A stretch of DNA of 64,000 bases. It comes from Tillus elongatus (taxonomy: Eukaryota > Arthropoda > Insecta > Coleoptera > Cleridae). Below, in pieces: positions 29,194-49,915 of this stretch. The stretch covers positions 70,657,082-70,721,081 of the forward strand of contig OZ023270.1 in NCBI GenBank assembly GCA_964006375.1. Direction: 5' to 3'. The stretch's first letter is position 1, and each line of letters opens with the position of its first letter. The position numbers and the translations under genes are program-made. A model generated the notes under the pieces. The model was given only the letters and a program-made list of their open reading frames with translations. It searched no databases and was not told where the DNA came from.

Positions 29194-30735
29194 AATTTTT
29201 TTTCATTGAACTAATTAAAATATTAGGTTTGACACGTTGCGTCTAAATAGAAAGTGTCAAAACTGCTATTTTGAGTGAATTTTTGTAAAGTGCATTTCTT
29301 TTGCAAATGACTTGGATCAGTTTGTTAGCCAGAAAAAGTCTAGACGCAGCAAGTATGTTATGGTAGTGAATTTTCATAAGAATTGTACACTGTTAGTAAG
29401 ATATATAATTAAAACTAATTCTTTAAATTTAAATGGACCTTGGAGATCGGTTTTAGAATCCCAGTTAGCGATTATTAGAAAAAATGTATATTTTATATGG
29501 AGCTACTAAATTAAAATTTGGTCTTAGATATAATATGTAAGTACTGCAAGTGCCTTTAAACAAAATTGTGTTACAAATGTCATTAAAGTTACAAACGTTT
29601 TTCAGAAAAAATAAATGATTTACAAAGGGAATGTACCTATCGAATTATAAAAATATGTAAGTACTGCAAGTGTGTTAAAAAAATTGTGTTCTTTATAATA
29701 ATAATGAAATAATGTTTAGGAATTTGAATTTATTGTTTGAGCAAACATCTTTCCTCTTTGTATCTTTTATCGTTTTTTAAAACGGGTGCATTCCGTTTTT
29801 CCAAAGCAGCACTAACTTGAAGGTAAGAAGATTATCACTATACAATATACAGTTTCAACTTTAAGTTTATAACATAACCTATAAGCAAATGACAAAAACA
29901 AATACCTTGGTTAGTTATTAGTCTATATATTATATACACGAAAGTTATTTAAGTAATATTTTACTTACCATTTATAACATATAATTATTTTAGCGTCCCA
30001 CATTATCTATTTAAATAATAATAAAAATGTAAAACAAGATTTGTTTTAATAAGAATACAAATAAATAAGACATCCATGTTGATGTTGATTTTTAACGTTG
30101 ACGTTAGGTCTCGAGTATCTCGACGCAGCTCGCAGCTATGCTGTCATCGCATGCAACGATGTCATATTGTACAAATTAGATTGTAATTCTTTTTTGAAAA
30201 TAAGACGAGGAATTGGTCACTCAACATTTATGAATATTAAACGACATTTAATGGATGGATTAATTTATTGTGAACTTTTATTTGTCATCAATAAGTAGTA
30301 CAAATATGTGTACTGTACCACCATAATATGTTTTGCATTTTAAGATTCAAATGAAATTTTATTATATCTGTCAACTCGGCTCATTTATATTTAATTGTCA
30401 GGTGACTTGGTCGATTTTGAATTATCTACTTAGAATAGCACATTAACAGTCTAACCATGCTTGAAAACATCCACCGTGTGAAATGCCTTATGTAATTCGA
30501 AGTGATATCTTAGATTGTTTATTACTGTAACATCTTTATTTTCGAATAACTCCTTTTTTCGTGAGCCATTTAATTTGAATTTTGGTTAACAGGTATATTA
30601 TCACGTCTCCTATATAGTTGCAAATTTTCATTCGAATCACTCCAATATTTTATAGAAATATTGTGTTTTCAAAATTTTCTCTGTAATCATATCTTACTGT
30701 CTGAACACAGTCTTTCCGAAGAAAGAAGTACGGAC
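29194..30735. other. No gene recognised
   Basis: AT-rich DNA. A decayed hairpin end of the H repeat lies at 29338-29375 (CTAGACGCAGCAAGTATG). Two copies of a 45-bp stretch with ATATGTAAGTACTGCAAGTG lie near 29532 and 29654. The open frame at 30098-30298 has no recognisable motif. Confidence 0.45.
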
Positions 30736-30739
30736 CAGG

Positions 30740-33351
<2,612 letters not shown>

Positions 33352-33394
33352 GTGCATCATTATTTCCAGGTAATAAATGTTCTACAAGTTGTAG

Positions 33395-33545
33395 AATTGG
33401 TGAAAATTTGACACTTTCATGGCGTTTACAAAAGATCGGTCTTATTCTGTGGTTCAAAGTTATATAATCAATTACCAGCAAATCTAAACATTTTACACAA
33501 ACCTAAATTCAAGACAGAAGTGTTTGAGCAAGTTGAACGTCTGCA
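33395..33545 (+). pseudogene. LINE C-terminal fragment
   Basis: Reads LFCGSKLYNQLPANLNILHK and then PKFKTEVFEQV, resembling the very end of CR1/jockey-group ORF2 (xLWNxLPxxLrxxxxxxxFKxxLK). It is a different sequence from the LINE just upstream. Too short to classify. Confidence 0.5.
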
Positions 33546-33566
33546 CGTTTCACCTTTCATCTGGAA

Positions 33567-33716
33567 GTTAAAGCCGTCGGTTCTGTGTACCATACGATGT
33601 TGGGCACGCCTTACCGATAAACAGGTGTTTGGAAAATTTCAGTGTAGTGAGGTGAAACTGCTTCCTGGCGTCGGTGATTGGACGTAGTCGCGGAAATAAA
33701 CCGACGTTAAAAAACA
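33567..33716 (+). mobile_element. SINE, copy 3, 3' part only
   Basis: Opposite strand to copies 1 and 2. Shares GTGAGGTGAAACTGCT, CCTGGCGTCGGTGATTGG and ACCGACGTTAAAAAAC with them. The tRNA head is missing and there is an internal deletion. Confidence 0.75.
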
Positions 33717-34556
33717 GAGCCTAAATTGATGTTGTGTCTTACGACACCTGAAGTTAAGAAAGTCGCAATTCCAGCCACAGGGAGTGTCATCGTTTGTTCA
33801 TTCAGTCACCATATAGAATATATTTTACTCAAACAACACCGAAATATAGTCTCCGGTTGTGAATATGTGCTTAACTTACTTAAGTCAAAATTCATTTATT
33901 AAAAAAAAGCTCAAATATAGATATTTTGTCAGACCACACTACACATCAGCTTAAAAAGTCAGATAGATATTCTAAATTCGGCAACGTCAAATGCAACCCG
34001 CATCCTTCCAGTTTTGAAAACTTAAATGTCTTTCTTCTCACGCATAATTTTCACAAAACCCACAATACCACATGTTATTTTGTTACATTTCTTCAAATGA
34101 GGTAGAACCCAGACAAATCGATCACCGTCATATAATACCTTATTTTTTGTTCTACCGAATATAATTTATGTGGAGGTCTGCTATTATTTTATAAGGTTTA
34201 TAGTCAATTATCAATTCTGGGATCCCGTTTCAATAACCATCAAGTGACATAAAAATGTCAAAAGAACAAAGAGTCCGGGCTGGGCCATGGTTTCCATGCT
34301 ATCTGGACATATTGTAGAATGTGTTTATAAATATTATCGGTCTCTACAGGAGATCTACCCTTATACGTCAAACTCTGAATGTTCGGTTATAAGACGGCTA
34401 CTTTTATTTTTGTTGTTGTGTCTGAAATGATATCGAATCGAGGAAAAAAATTGGATGGCATATGCAGCATATCGAATGTTTGGAATTAGTTGGATGCTTG
34501 ATCAAATTTTGTAATGCTAAAGACTTTTATAAAACTCGATACTCAACAAAACAGTC
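33717..34556. other. No gene recognised
   Basis: AT-rich DNA with no recognisable signal. Confidence 0.45.
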
Positions 34557-34911
34557 TGAAGGCAGCAAGTGCGTAGTGAATTTTCATAGAAATGATCTGG
34601 TACCAAATATTTTTTATAACCTTTCTGTCTTGTAACATCTAAATATAAATTCTGGTATATAGTTTCCTTTTAGTATCATAAACGTAACAAATTTAGTAAC
34701 CATAGCTTTTTTATTTGTCGAGATAAAAATTTGTTTCGAAAGAAAACCCAAAATTTTCCCGGAAAACCTATTTAGATTCTCCTGGCTAACGAACTTATCC
34801 ACGCCACTTAGAAAAGGAAGGTACATGCTACATTTTATCAGAGTCGGCCCATTAGTTTTTGAGTTATCGGTGTGATACACACATACATATACACACACAA
34901 ATATGTATATA
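34557..34911 (-). repeat. H repeat, copy H5
   Basis: A shortened hairpin end (GAAGGCAGCAAGTGCG), then module A up to GAGTTATCGGTGTGATACAC and a short CA/TA-rich core, where transposon A2 has inserted. Confidence 0.7.
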
Positions 34912-34913
34912 TA

Positions 34914-36082
<1,169 letters not shown>

Positions 36083-36239
36083 GGTGGTCCAACAGAGCGT
36101 TTAAGTTCATTATCTCCTTTATTACAATAATATTTTTTTTAAATAACTAGAAAGGAAAATTTTAAAGGAAAAATTTAACATGTATAAATTAAAGACTATT
36201 CGATTTAGTGATATTAAAATAAAACTTAAAGCTGAAATT

Positions 36240-36822
36240 AGAATGTATCAAATCACGAAAAATAATAAAGAAAATGTCGCAAGAAAAGTGTTCTGCAAAC
36301 CCTTAAGTTTCAGCTTCAACCGCCATTGTCCTTCATTTTACTAAAATATTTACAGAAAATTCATTTCAAATAGAGCCTTTTTCTGATGCTTTGGCTGTGG
36401 GTTTAGTTAAGTTGATGCTTTGGCTACAGGTTTAGTTAAGTTTAGGGTTTAACGGTCTATAAGTTTTAACTAGTTTTCGTAGACAAAAATTCGTTAGTGA
36501 GGAGACTGCGACTTTTGAATTTTAAAAAGGTTTTTTCAAATAAGCGCAAACCAGGCTCCTAAAATCCATATCCGAGTACAAGACACCATATAATTAGCGT
36601 ATACAACTTTTTCTCGTATCTTGTATAATAACAATTATATTGAGTTTTACCGTAGAACTGCGTCACTCTGTATATATGTAAACAGATAAAACTGAAACTA
36701 AACTCGGATATGGATTCTATGGGACCTAGTTCGCGCTCAATTGAAGAAATCTTTTTAAAATTCAAAAGTCGCGGTCTCCTCATTAACGAGTTTGTTCTAA
36801 GGAGAAAAGCTAAAAATTTTAG
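36240..36822 (+). repeat. H repeat, copy H6, rearranged
   Basis: Module A end (CATTGTCCTTCATTTTACT, GCTTTGGCTGTGGGTTTAG) followed directly by the 5' terminal flank (CGTTAGTGAGGAGACTGCGA, GCGCAAACCAG). The flank is then repeated in reverse at 36690-36790 (ACTCGGATATGGATTC, TTCGCGCTC, CTCCTCATTAACGAG). No (TA)n core remains. Confidence 0.6.
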
Positions 36823-36925
36823 ACCGTACAGACTTGGAGACTACTTATCTGGCTTTACTGTTGGGTTTCGTTTCTGTAGGTTAGTTCTATTTTTATGTTA
36901 AATATCGACATACGTAGACCGTTAA
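36823..36925. repeat. Fragment of the fold-back repeat family
   Basis: GTACAGACTTGGAGACTACT and CTTTACTGTTGGGTTTCG match the left arm at 5910-6010. The rest (GTTAGTTCTATTTTTATGTT) matches the far end of the copy at 58740-58790. Confidence 0.65.
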
Positions 36926-37436
36926 ACCATAAACTTAACTAAAACTGTCGCCACAGCATGAGAGAAGGGGTCTATTTGAAATGAAATTTCTAGAAATATT
37001 TAAGTAAAATAAAAGACAATTACGGTTAATCCTGAAATTTAAGAGTTTGTAGAACACTCTTCTTTACATAATCCGTATTTGTTTCAGGTTCTTTGTCTAA
37101 ATGTTGCCAATTTTGACGTTTCAAATCTCGGCTTTAACATTTTGAAGAAAACCCCTTTTTTTAAATGCCCATAACTTTTTTGTCTTTAAACCTACAGACC
37201 TAAGTTTTGGTGCATTATTCACTCTTTACAATACAAATACGCACACCAGATTTGCTTGCCCATATTTTGTTAATTCCGGAGATATAATTTTTTTCCGAAA
37301 GAAAACACAACATTTTCCGTGAAAGCCTGGGCCGATATTCCTGGCTAATTATCAAAGCTACTTGCAAAAGAAAGATACTCAGAAAATTTAATAAGGAAAG
37401 GCCCATTATTTTTTGAGTTATCGGTGTGATATATAT

Positions 37437-37438
<2 letters not shown>
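36926..37438 (-). repeat. H repeat, copy H7
   Basis: Full module A in minus orientation, ending GAGTTATCGGTGTGATATAT at the TA core. Confidence 0.75.

Positions 37439-37494
<56 letters not shown>
37439..37494. repeat. (TA)n microsatellite, core of H7
   Basis: TA repeat followed by CATACATACACATATA. Confidence 0.95.
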
Positions 37495-37498
<4 letters not shown>

Positions 37499-37512
37499 CA
37501 TACACATATACA

Positions 37513-37640
37513 GGATGTCCAAAAAGTCGTAAATCAAACGTCACATGAACATAGGCTAGCTCAAGCCCTTTCAGAAAAACCCTATATGATATTATCAAAA
37601 AGTTTACGGTTTTCAAGGTATTGACAGTTTTATGAAAAAA
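37513..37640. repeat. Possible solo terminus of a TA-targeting transposon
   Basis: Starts TACAGGATGTCCAAAAAGTC beside a TA-rich core, as transposon B does (TACAGGCTGTTTC). No matching right end is in sight. Confidence 0.35.
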
Positions 37641-37679
37641 ATGAAAATTGTTAAATTTTGAGGTATTTTGCTTTGTAAT

Positions 37680-37983
37680 ATTCGGAGAAAAAAATTGTTT
37701 TCGAAAGAAAATTCAAAATTTGAATAACTCAATTTTCTATAAACTTAGAAAGTTGACATTGGGCACGTAGTAAGGTCTCTTCCAAGACAACATATCTAGT
37801 AAACTTTATTAAAACAGCTTTGTGATTTTCCGAGAAAAAAAAATTTTCGAAAGAAAACTCAAAATTTTCCCGGAAAACCCTATCCGATTTTCCTGGATAA
37901 CGAACTCATCCAATCCATTAATACAAGAAAGGCACTTGCCAAATTTCATCGGAATCGGTCAATTATTTTTTGGATTATCAGAT

Positions 37984-38057
<74 letters not shown>

Positions 38058-38185
38058 AAATTGAAACTGACCCCGGATATGGGTTCTAGGGGTCCTGGTT
38101 CACGCTCATTTGAAAAAAAAAATTGCAACGTCTCACCATCGATACCTCTCTATTAGTGAATTTTTTTAATAAAAATTCACTAATA
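37680..38185 (-). repeat. H repeat, copy H8
   Basis: Module A (TCCGAGAAAAAAAAATTTTCG, CCGGAAAACCCTATCCG), the TA core, then the flank GACCCCGGATATGGGTTC and the terminal hairpin TTAGTGAATTTTTTT / AAAAATTCACTAA at 38154-38184. Confidence 0.8.
37985..38051. repeat. (TA)n microsatellite, core of H8
   Basis: Pure TA repeat. Confidence 0.97.
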
Positions 38186-38189
38186 AACA

Positions 38190-38900
38190 GATTGGGACAT
38201 TTACGAAAATTATTATATTCATAACAGATGCTCTATTTGGCGGCCATTCTGTCTTATACATAAACGATATCGTCTTAGGAACGATCCTCTTAGTCTTCTT
38301 AGACTGCTTCGTGAAATTTCTTGAGCTGTTGTTCTGATTTTTTGACGTCCACCTGCCGGGATATGTATGATTCAAGTATTGCCTTACTGCTAAGGCAGAG
38401 TGGGCTGTGCATCAATTATTTTGAAGACACATTGTTCTCCGAAGTTCTAATGGGGTGTCTTCCAGCAGTTCTGGCAAATTGTTTTGTAAAAACGCCAAAT
38501 ATCTTTGGCCATTTAACGTAGGGCGCAGTTCCACTGGTCCCAAAACTATTTCGTAAAAAATACCGGCCCAGAGATTTATCTTAAATTGATGCTGGAAGCG
38601 ATCCTCTCTGAACTCATGTGGCTCTTCAATTTTCCAACTATGAAAGTTATGGAGGTTTATGTAACAAATCATTTGTACATGCTGACTCGCCACTCCAAAC
38701 TTTATCGAAGAAATTGGGATCTTGTAGATTTTTCTTCACATAATTTCGCAAAATCACTTGCGGCTTGGGTATTCACGCAGTTCCATAATTTGGACCGTCT
38801 GAATATGGTACCCACACCGTTTTAAAATTCTATGAGTAGTAGACGTTGATACACCAGTTCGTCTCTGTATTTTCCACGTCGAGGTACCAGGTTCTTCAAT
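38190..38900 (-). pseudogene. Tc1/mariner-group transposase (element F)
   Basis: On the minus strand: EEPGTSTWKIQRRTGVSTST (DNA-binding domain) and HRILKRCGYHIQTVQ, then frame changes, then FKINLWAGIFYEIVLGPVEL and LEDTPLELRRTMCLQNN, where the second catalytic Asp should be (relatives read FQHDGAPAH). It ends AVRQYLNHTYPGRW in another frame. The third Asp block is missing. It abuts H8 on the left. Confidence 0.75.
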
Positions 38901-38915
38901 AACAGCGCTGTTAGA

Positions 38916-39800
38916 ATGCCTGGCATCGATCGTGTTGATCCAACTGGACAACCAGGAACTGCAGACGAGGATGTTGCTCTGGATGCTGTTATAGAAAGAA
39001 TCTGGTACCTCGACGCGGAAAGTATGGCCAATCACCGGCGCCAGGGAGCAGTTTCACCTCACTATCCTGGAAATTTTCCCGAACCGCAGCCTTTCTGTAA
39101 GGATGGTGGGGATCTATAACGTGCCCGACATCGCATGGACACGGGACCGACGGCTTTACGCTTCCTTCGAAGGGCGGAACGTGCAGACATCCAACTTGCT
39201 CAAATACAATGCCACAACCTTGGTTGATGTTAATTGTACAGTATGTACTAAAAAGGAAAAGAGGTACTCTGGGATCGAACCCAGTACCCTGCGGTTCAGA
39301 GGCGCACGTTCTTACCACTGAACCACTGAGGCTCTGCTTAGGAACGACATACAGCCCTTACACGGGAAGAAGGTAGTGCGATAACATACAATATCAGGTC
39401 ACCTCCAGTTTTATTGACAGAAATTTGAAGTCAAATGGTTAGATACGAAACGTACTGCCGCCTGTTGCACTGTCATACCTGCGAGGGTTAATTCAACCCC
39501 TTTTACAACAAGAGAACGCTCGTCCTCATGCAGCAAGGGTTACTACAAGGTTCTTGCAGGAAAATGACGACACCCTGCTTCAATGACCTGCCAGCTTTTC
39601 AGACTTGTCCCCAATTGAGAATGTAGGATATGATTGGCAATCGACTGGGTAATTTACCCCAACCTCCAAGTAATCTAGTAGACCATCGTAACCAAATTCA
39701 AGAAGCCTGGGATGACATTCCTCAGAATACCATAAATCAGTTAATTTCAAGCATGCCTTAAGGAGTTATCGAATGCATAAGAAACCGCGGCAAATCAAAC
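38916..39800 (+). pseudogene. Tc1-like transposase remnants, broken by a SINE
   Basis: On the plus strand, in several frames after the SINE: ENARPHAARVTTRFLQEN..., PASFSDLSPIENV (the third catalytic block, ending in Glu as in Tc1), PSNLVDHRNQIQEAWDDIPQ, NTINQLISSMP and GVIECIRNRG. This is the standard Tc1 C-terminus. Before the SINE, 38916-39024 reads TADEDVALDAVIE and then SGTSTRKV. It is an inverted partner of the element F N-terminus (29-bp inverted match, 38868-38896 and 38999-39027), so it may belong to F rather than to the Tc1 relic. Confidence 0.65.
39018..39345 (-). mobile_element. tRNA-derived SINE, copy 2
   Basis: The best preserved head: minus strand GCCTCAGTGGTTCAGTGG with box A at 39315-39325 and box B GGTTCGATCCC at 39271-39281. 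The body matches copy 1. The 3' end is cut short at TATGGCCAATCACCGG. Confidence 0.85.
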
Positions 39801-40083
39801 ATCAATTATTAAATACCTTTGTTATTATTTAGTGTTCAAGTTTGAAAATGTTCTTCAAGTCTGAATAAAGACACATTATATATAAATTTTATTAAAATCA
39901 ATTGGGGGTTCGGATTTTTGCCACAATAATTGTTGTTGTTGTTGTTCATACATGATGGCTGCACCTTTTTGCCATTAGCACATTTTTCAATTTGGTTATC
40001 CATAAAGCATTTCCAGCTCAACAGTTTATCTATATTTAATATAAACACATATATACACATACACACACACATACATACATATA

Positions 40084-40084
40084 C

Positions 40085-40141
<57 letters not shown>
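40084..40141. repeat. (TA)n microsatellite
   Basis: TA repeat preceded by CA-rich sequence (40050-40080), 34 bp left of the Penelope-like element. Confidence 0.95.
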
Positions 40142-40142
<1 letters not shown>

Positions 40143-40206
40143 TTTTAAGGGCAATTACGACCAAAAAACGGGGGCTATATTTTAAAAAAAGTCACTCTGT
40201 ACTAAA

Positions 40207-40248
40207 ACTCGATATATTTCGCTCGGGGTCCCGAGCATCTTCGGGAGT
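40207..40248 (-). ncRNA. Hammerhead-type ribozyme motif, left copy, core mutated
   Basis: Mirror of the right copy. The minus strand reads CCCGAAGA where the core CTGAAGA is needed. This T-to-C change in the invariant core probably abolishes cleavage. Stem II and GAAA are kept. Confidence 0.6.
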
Positions 40249-40439
40249 ACTAAAAATGAATAAAAATCAGCACAACATATAGATTATGCATTAAAAAACA
40301 CTTACAGCACTGTAACTAATTACAAAAGCAAGGCCAAAGCATCAAAAACAGGGAAAATCTGCCACAAAGACATGCAAAAAACAACAATACAAAAAACATC
40401 TTTACATTATATGTAACCTCACGACCTGACGTATATAAG

Positions 40440-40765
40440 AAAGAGAACATATAGGTGAGACTTTACAGTCTGTTGGTAGGAGGATCAGCCAGCATAGGAG
40501 CGACTCCAGACTTAGACCTGATAGATGTGCATTGGCACATCATGTGTCTACCTTGGGTCATAACATGGATTTTGAAAATGTAAAAATATTAGATAGAGAG
40601 AAAAATTTTAAAAAACCTTCTCTTCTTGAAATGTGTCATATTCTTGAAAATGACACTATGAACTCAAAAGCAGATATTCAAAATTTAAGTAACATATATA
40701 GCTATGTAATACTTTTTGATAAGACTGATGGCGCCTGTGTTGGCGGGTTCTATAACTTAGAATAA
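40440..40765 (+). pseudogene. GIY-YIG endonuclease C-terminus of a Penelope-like element
   Basis: Reads RISQHRSDSRLRPDRCALAH, then HVSTLGHNMDFENVKILDRE and KNFKKPSLLEM. This is the conserved C-terminal part of the GIY-YIG domain in Penelope-like proteins (QHKxD..., LAxHxxxxGHxxxFxxxxIL..E). The GIY-YIG motif itself and the reverse transcriptase are lost. The stop at 40763-40765 looks like the natural end. Confidence 0.8.
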
Positions 40766-41179
40766 GAAAACATTATATATTTCATCAATAGAGTAACAAT
40801 AGTCTATGATCAGTTTGATGGTCTCTTGGTTTTTGCAGCTGTGATTTATATCTATGGTCGACATTCTAACGTGAAAAAATGGGGTTAGATGTCCATTTTG
40901 CTACACGCGAATTTTTCAAAGCTTTTTTAGTTTTTTAACATTAATGACACTTTTTTATACTTCTTCATGACTAGCTTTGAATGTTTTGAAAGTGGAAATG
41001 TTCGCGTGAAGTTACATGTAATGTAAAGATGTTTATTGCATTGTTGTTTTTTGCATGTCTTTGTGGCAGATTTTCCCTGCTTTTGATGCTTTGGCCTTGC
41101 TTTTGTAATTAGTTACACTGCTGTAAGTGTTTTTTAATGCATAATCTAGATGTTGTGCTGATTTTCATTCATTTTTAGT

Positions 41180-41221
41180 ACTCCTGAAGATGCTCGGGAC
41201 CCCGAGCGAAATATATCGAGT
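41180..41221 (+). ncRNA. Hammerhead ribozyme, type I, in the Penelope-like repeat
   Basis: In order: ACTC (stem I), core CTGAAGA (41184-41190), stem II GCTCGG-GACC-CCGAGC (41192-41207), core GAAA (41208-41211), a very short stem III (TATAT), the cleavage base C at 41217, and GAGT closing stem I. One extra T (41191) precedes stem II. Short stem III hammerheads are established in Penelope-like pseudo-LTRs. Activity is inferred, not shown. Confidence 0.7.
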
Positions 41222-41253
41222 TTTAGTACAGAGTGACTTTCTTTAAAATATAG

Positions 41254-42155
41254 TATTGTTCATTTATTATATGCATTTATTAAATATATTTTTTATTACT
41301 TATATCTACAGGAAATGCACAAGGGACACAAATCTTCATGCCAGGGAGTCTGTCACGGCAACTTTAAAGACGAACAGGAAGACTTCTATAAGATAAGGTG
41401 CACATAAGGGATAGAACAAATGGATTGCTTACCTAATTTAGTTATGGATATGTTTTATATTAGTTTAATATGGCTATACACATCCCTACCTACATTTACT
41501 TACAGACGTAAACCCAGCCTGTGCATGTGGTCAATTAGGATTTTATATATTTCTATATTTTTCATTTCCAATAACTGAGTAATGCAAAATGGTTTCTGTA
41601 TGAAATTTAGGTTAATAATAATTTGAAAAATTGTTTCAATTATGTTTTGTTTATTACTACATTCTAGTAAGACATGCTGTGCTTTTAATTTTGGCGAGTG
41701 TAATTACAGTGCTCATCACAGGTCCCAATCGTCACTTACCGGATAAGAATGACAATTTTCTGTGGGTATTATTCTTGAAATAGTTCTCATGGTATAGACT
41801 CATATATCGTAGGTATTAGTGATAATAAGAATATATAAAATGTATAACAGACAATGATCTGTTTCCGGCGGATACAATAACCCATACACTGTTATTATAA
41901 CGAACTCTTCTGCCTATATAGACGTATAGGTATGTTCACTCTCTATTGACAATATAACTTGTACATGGTAATTCACATACGTTTGCGTTTAACGACATTT
42001 TAATTTGATATCTCTTTATGTGTGTGTATGTGTGTATCTGTTAACTCATCGCTCGTTGTATTCATCTGTGGAAGTACTGATTTTATTGTTGCCATGTGAA
42101 TAAAAAATCAGTGCCGAATCTATTTTTCAAAGGACTTTTGGCCTAATGAACTGAA
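41254..42155. other. No gene recognised
   Basis: AT-rich DNA; a short TG-rich stretch near 42018-42038. No coding signal recognised. Confidence 0.45.
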
Positions 42156-42159
42156 TTTG

Positions 42160-42246
42160 CCTAGAAAAAACTCAGTAATGAGATCGCGACTTTTGAATTT
42201 TGAAAAAAATTATCTAAATGAGCGCGAACTAGGCCCCCTAGATATA
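42160..42246 (+). repeat. H repeat, copy H9, 5' flank
   Basis: CTCAGTAATGAGATCGCGAC and AAATGAGCGCGAACTAGG up to the TA where transposon C inserted. The 3' counterpart is probably the module at 47721-47997. Confidence 0.7.

Positions 42247-47997
<5,751 letters not shown>

Positions 47998-48071
<74 letters not shown>
47998..48071. repeat. (TA)n microsatellite
   Basis: Pure TA repeat left of a LINE fragment. Confidence 0.97.
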
Positions 48072-48072
<1 letters not shown>

Positions 48073-48502
48073 TGGAATTTTAAACCCTCTAAGTATTTAA
48101 ATAAATTTGGCTCTTTTCACTGAGTCGTAGGGGTTGCTTTACCATCTCGTACCTCATGGTAATCAAGACAGTCTCTCCATATTTAAAATTTTCGGTCGTG
48201 ATACCATTTTCACCTGGACTTTTGTTTTTTTCCATTGTTCTTTTATTCTATTTATTGCTTTGCTGGATCTTGTATAATTTCTTACTCTTCAGGTAACTCT
48301 TATATTAGTTATTTTTCCGCGTCTCCAGCATTTAGTAGTTCCTCGTGGTGTTCGGTCCATTTTCTGTATATGTCCTTTTGGCTTCACAGCAAACTGCCCT
48401 CTTTATCTTTAAAGGACACTGGTTTAGTCTGGTAGCCTGTTCTTTCTTTGTTCATTACACTTTTTTTAGCCTTTCCCCTTTTTGCGTCTGAAGCATTTGT
48501 TC
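48072..48502 (-). pseudogene. LINE fragment split by piggyBac-2 (downstream part)
   Basis: The minus strand reads RKKGKAKKSVMNKERTG, PVSFKDKEGSLL, IYRKWTEHHEELLNAGD, then EKNKSPGENGITTENFKYGE. This is the linker and first reverse transcriptase block typical of RTE/jockey-like LINEs (LKDKDGxLLTxxxEILxRWxEYFEELLN... KNNKSPGxDGIP). The upstream part is at 56960-57033. Both outer edges meet (TA)n tracts. Confidence 0.7.
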
Positions 48503-48604
48503 TTAACCCGGCGTCTGACATGTGAAAATCTTTAACATCTTCCGACATGTGGGGTACCACATACCCCACAATTATTCTTTTCTAATTTCCTTTAACTGCA
48601 TTTT

Positions 48605-48720
<116 letters not shown>

Positions 48721-48855
48721 GACACTAAATACAGATATCACATTTCTTTATTAGCAACACAAAAACTTCTTTAGAAGAAGAAAATGAAAAAGAAAAGCTC
48801 ACATCATCCTGTTTTAGGCAGTAAAAAAACGTCAAAATATGTCAAACCAAAAAAG

Positions 48856-49911
48856 TTATGCATTTGCAAAGTGACTACAATTTTCGCAGTACATAAACGC
48901 GTGTTCTAAACATAACATTTTTTCGCAAGCCTCACATACATATTTAGTTTTGCGATCACGATTACGAGGACAAAAATCATATCTGCGAGGTTTGTTAGGT
49001 CTTTGTTTCTTTGTAGGAGGTTGTTCGGGTTCTCCTCTGATTTTGAGCAAAGCCGTCCTTATTTCGCGAGGTATTCTAAAGTTGGTCATCCTTGCTTTTT
49101 GATAATCATTTATCAATTCAAACCCCAACATTGTGAGAAATTCTTTTCTTTTCAGAATTGATCCATTATTATTTTCACGACGAATTATCTGGAAATTGAT
49201 ACCGGCAGTGTTATAGAAAAAATAATGTTAGAGGCCATCGTCGGCTATTGCGAGATACATTATAGTTTGCAGACAATTCATCTACTGTATCTACTCCTCC
49301 TTTCGTTAGATTTGTAGAATGAAATTATTTCAGGTAGCTTATCTTCGGATTCATCTACGGAATCGTCATGATGAAAGGTTGACATCAGCAGAACCACCTT
49401 GCCCTTTCTTGGAACGTACGATACTATTGTAAAATTTTCTTGAAAACCAAAAACACTAGACTTTATTGGTCGATTTCGAACATTCAAAAATGTCGGGGGG
49501 ATTTCCCTTTTATTTTTTCGAATTGTATCGACTCCAGTCAGATGATGATTTGTACGGAGCTTTTCAAATAGATCGTAACTTGTGTACCAATTGTCACACA
49601 TAATATTTCTGTGACTACCATCATATGGACTGACGAGCCGTTCCACTATTGCAGTTGGAGTATTACTAAGATCAAAGGGCCTAGCACGTGGCTTACCCAC
49701 ATAGACCTCCATGTTTACTAAATAATGCGTTCGGGCATCTACCAAAGCTTGAACCTTAATGCCGTACTTAGCCGGTTTATTCGGTATGTACTGCCTCTAA
49801 AAGCTTCCAATTTCTCATCAATGGTTAAATATCTACCAGGCGAATAGGCATTTTTGCAATTATCAGTAAATTTTTCTGTTATGGCTCTAAAAGGTGCCAG
49901 CTTATCTATTT
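48856..49911 (-). pseudogene. piggyBac transposase 2, C-terminal part
   Basis: Continues from 55958 across the errantivirus-like insertion: IDKLAPFRAITEKF, YLTIDEKLEAFRG (first Asp, codon near 49819). A frameshift near 49795 leads to KYGIKVQALVDARTHYLVNM and MCDNWYTSYDLF (second Asp, near 49595). A frameshift near 49300 leads to TKGGVDTVDELSANY (third Asp, near 49290), followed by stops. The end, 49131-48856, is the cysteine/histidine-rich CPRNRDRKTKYVCEAC, CLEHAFMYCENC. The three Asp positions are intact. Confidence 0.9.
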
Positions 49912-49915
49912 CGCG
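49912..49915. other. Target-site duplication CGCG, left
   Basis: CGCG next to the errantivirus-like element; the same four bases lie at 55954-55957. Some errantiviruses (ZAM, Tirant) prefer such GC alternations, from general knowledge. Confidence 0.85.

Larger units (their letters stand above)
40175..41253 (+). mobile_element. Penelope-like element, 5'-truncated, with inverted terminal repeats
   Basis: Inverted repeats of about 249 bp (40175-40423 and 41005-41253) face each other around the C-terminal end of a GIY-YIG endonuclease frame. Penelope-like elements are known for pseudo-LTRs in direct or inverted order. Each repeat contains a hammerhead-type motif. Only the last part of the protein remains; the reverse transcriptase is absent. 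Confidence 0.8.

Noticed and set aside
30098..30298. 66-codon open frame
   Set aside because: No motif, no splice context and no homologous copy in the window; length is within chance for this region.
39271..39325. Functional tRNA gene
   Set aside because: A and B boxes are present, but the sequence is part of a repeated SINE and cannot fold into a complete tRNA.
48235..48435. 66-codon plus-strand frame
   Set aside because: Antisense to the LINE linker, whose conserved motifs are on the minus strand.
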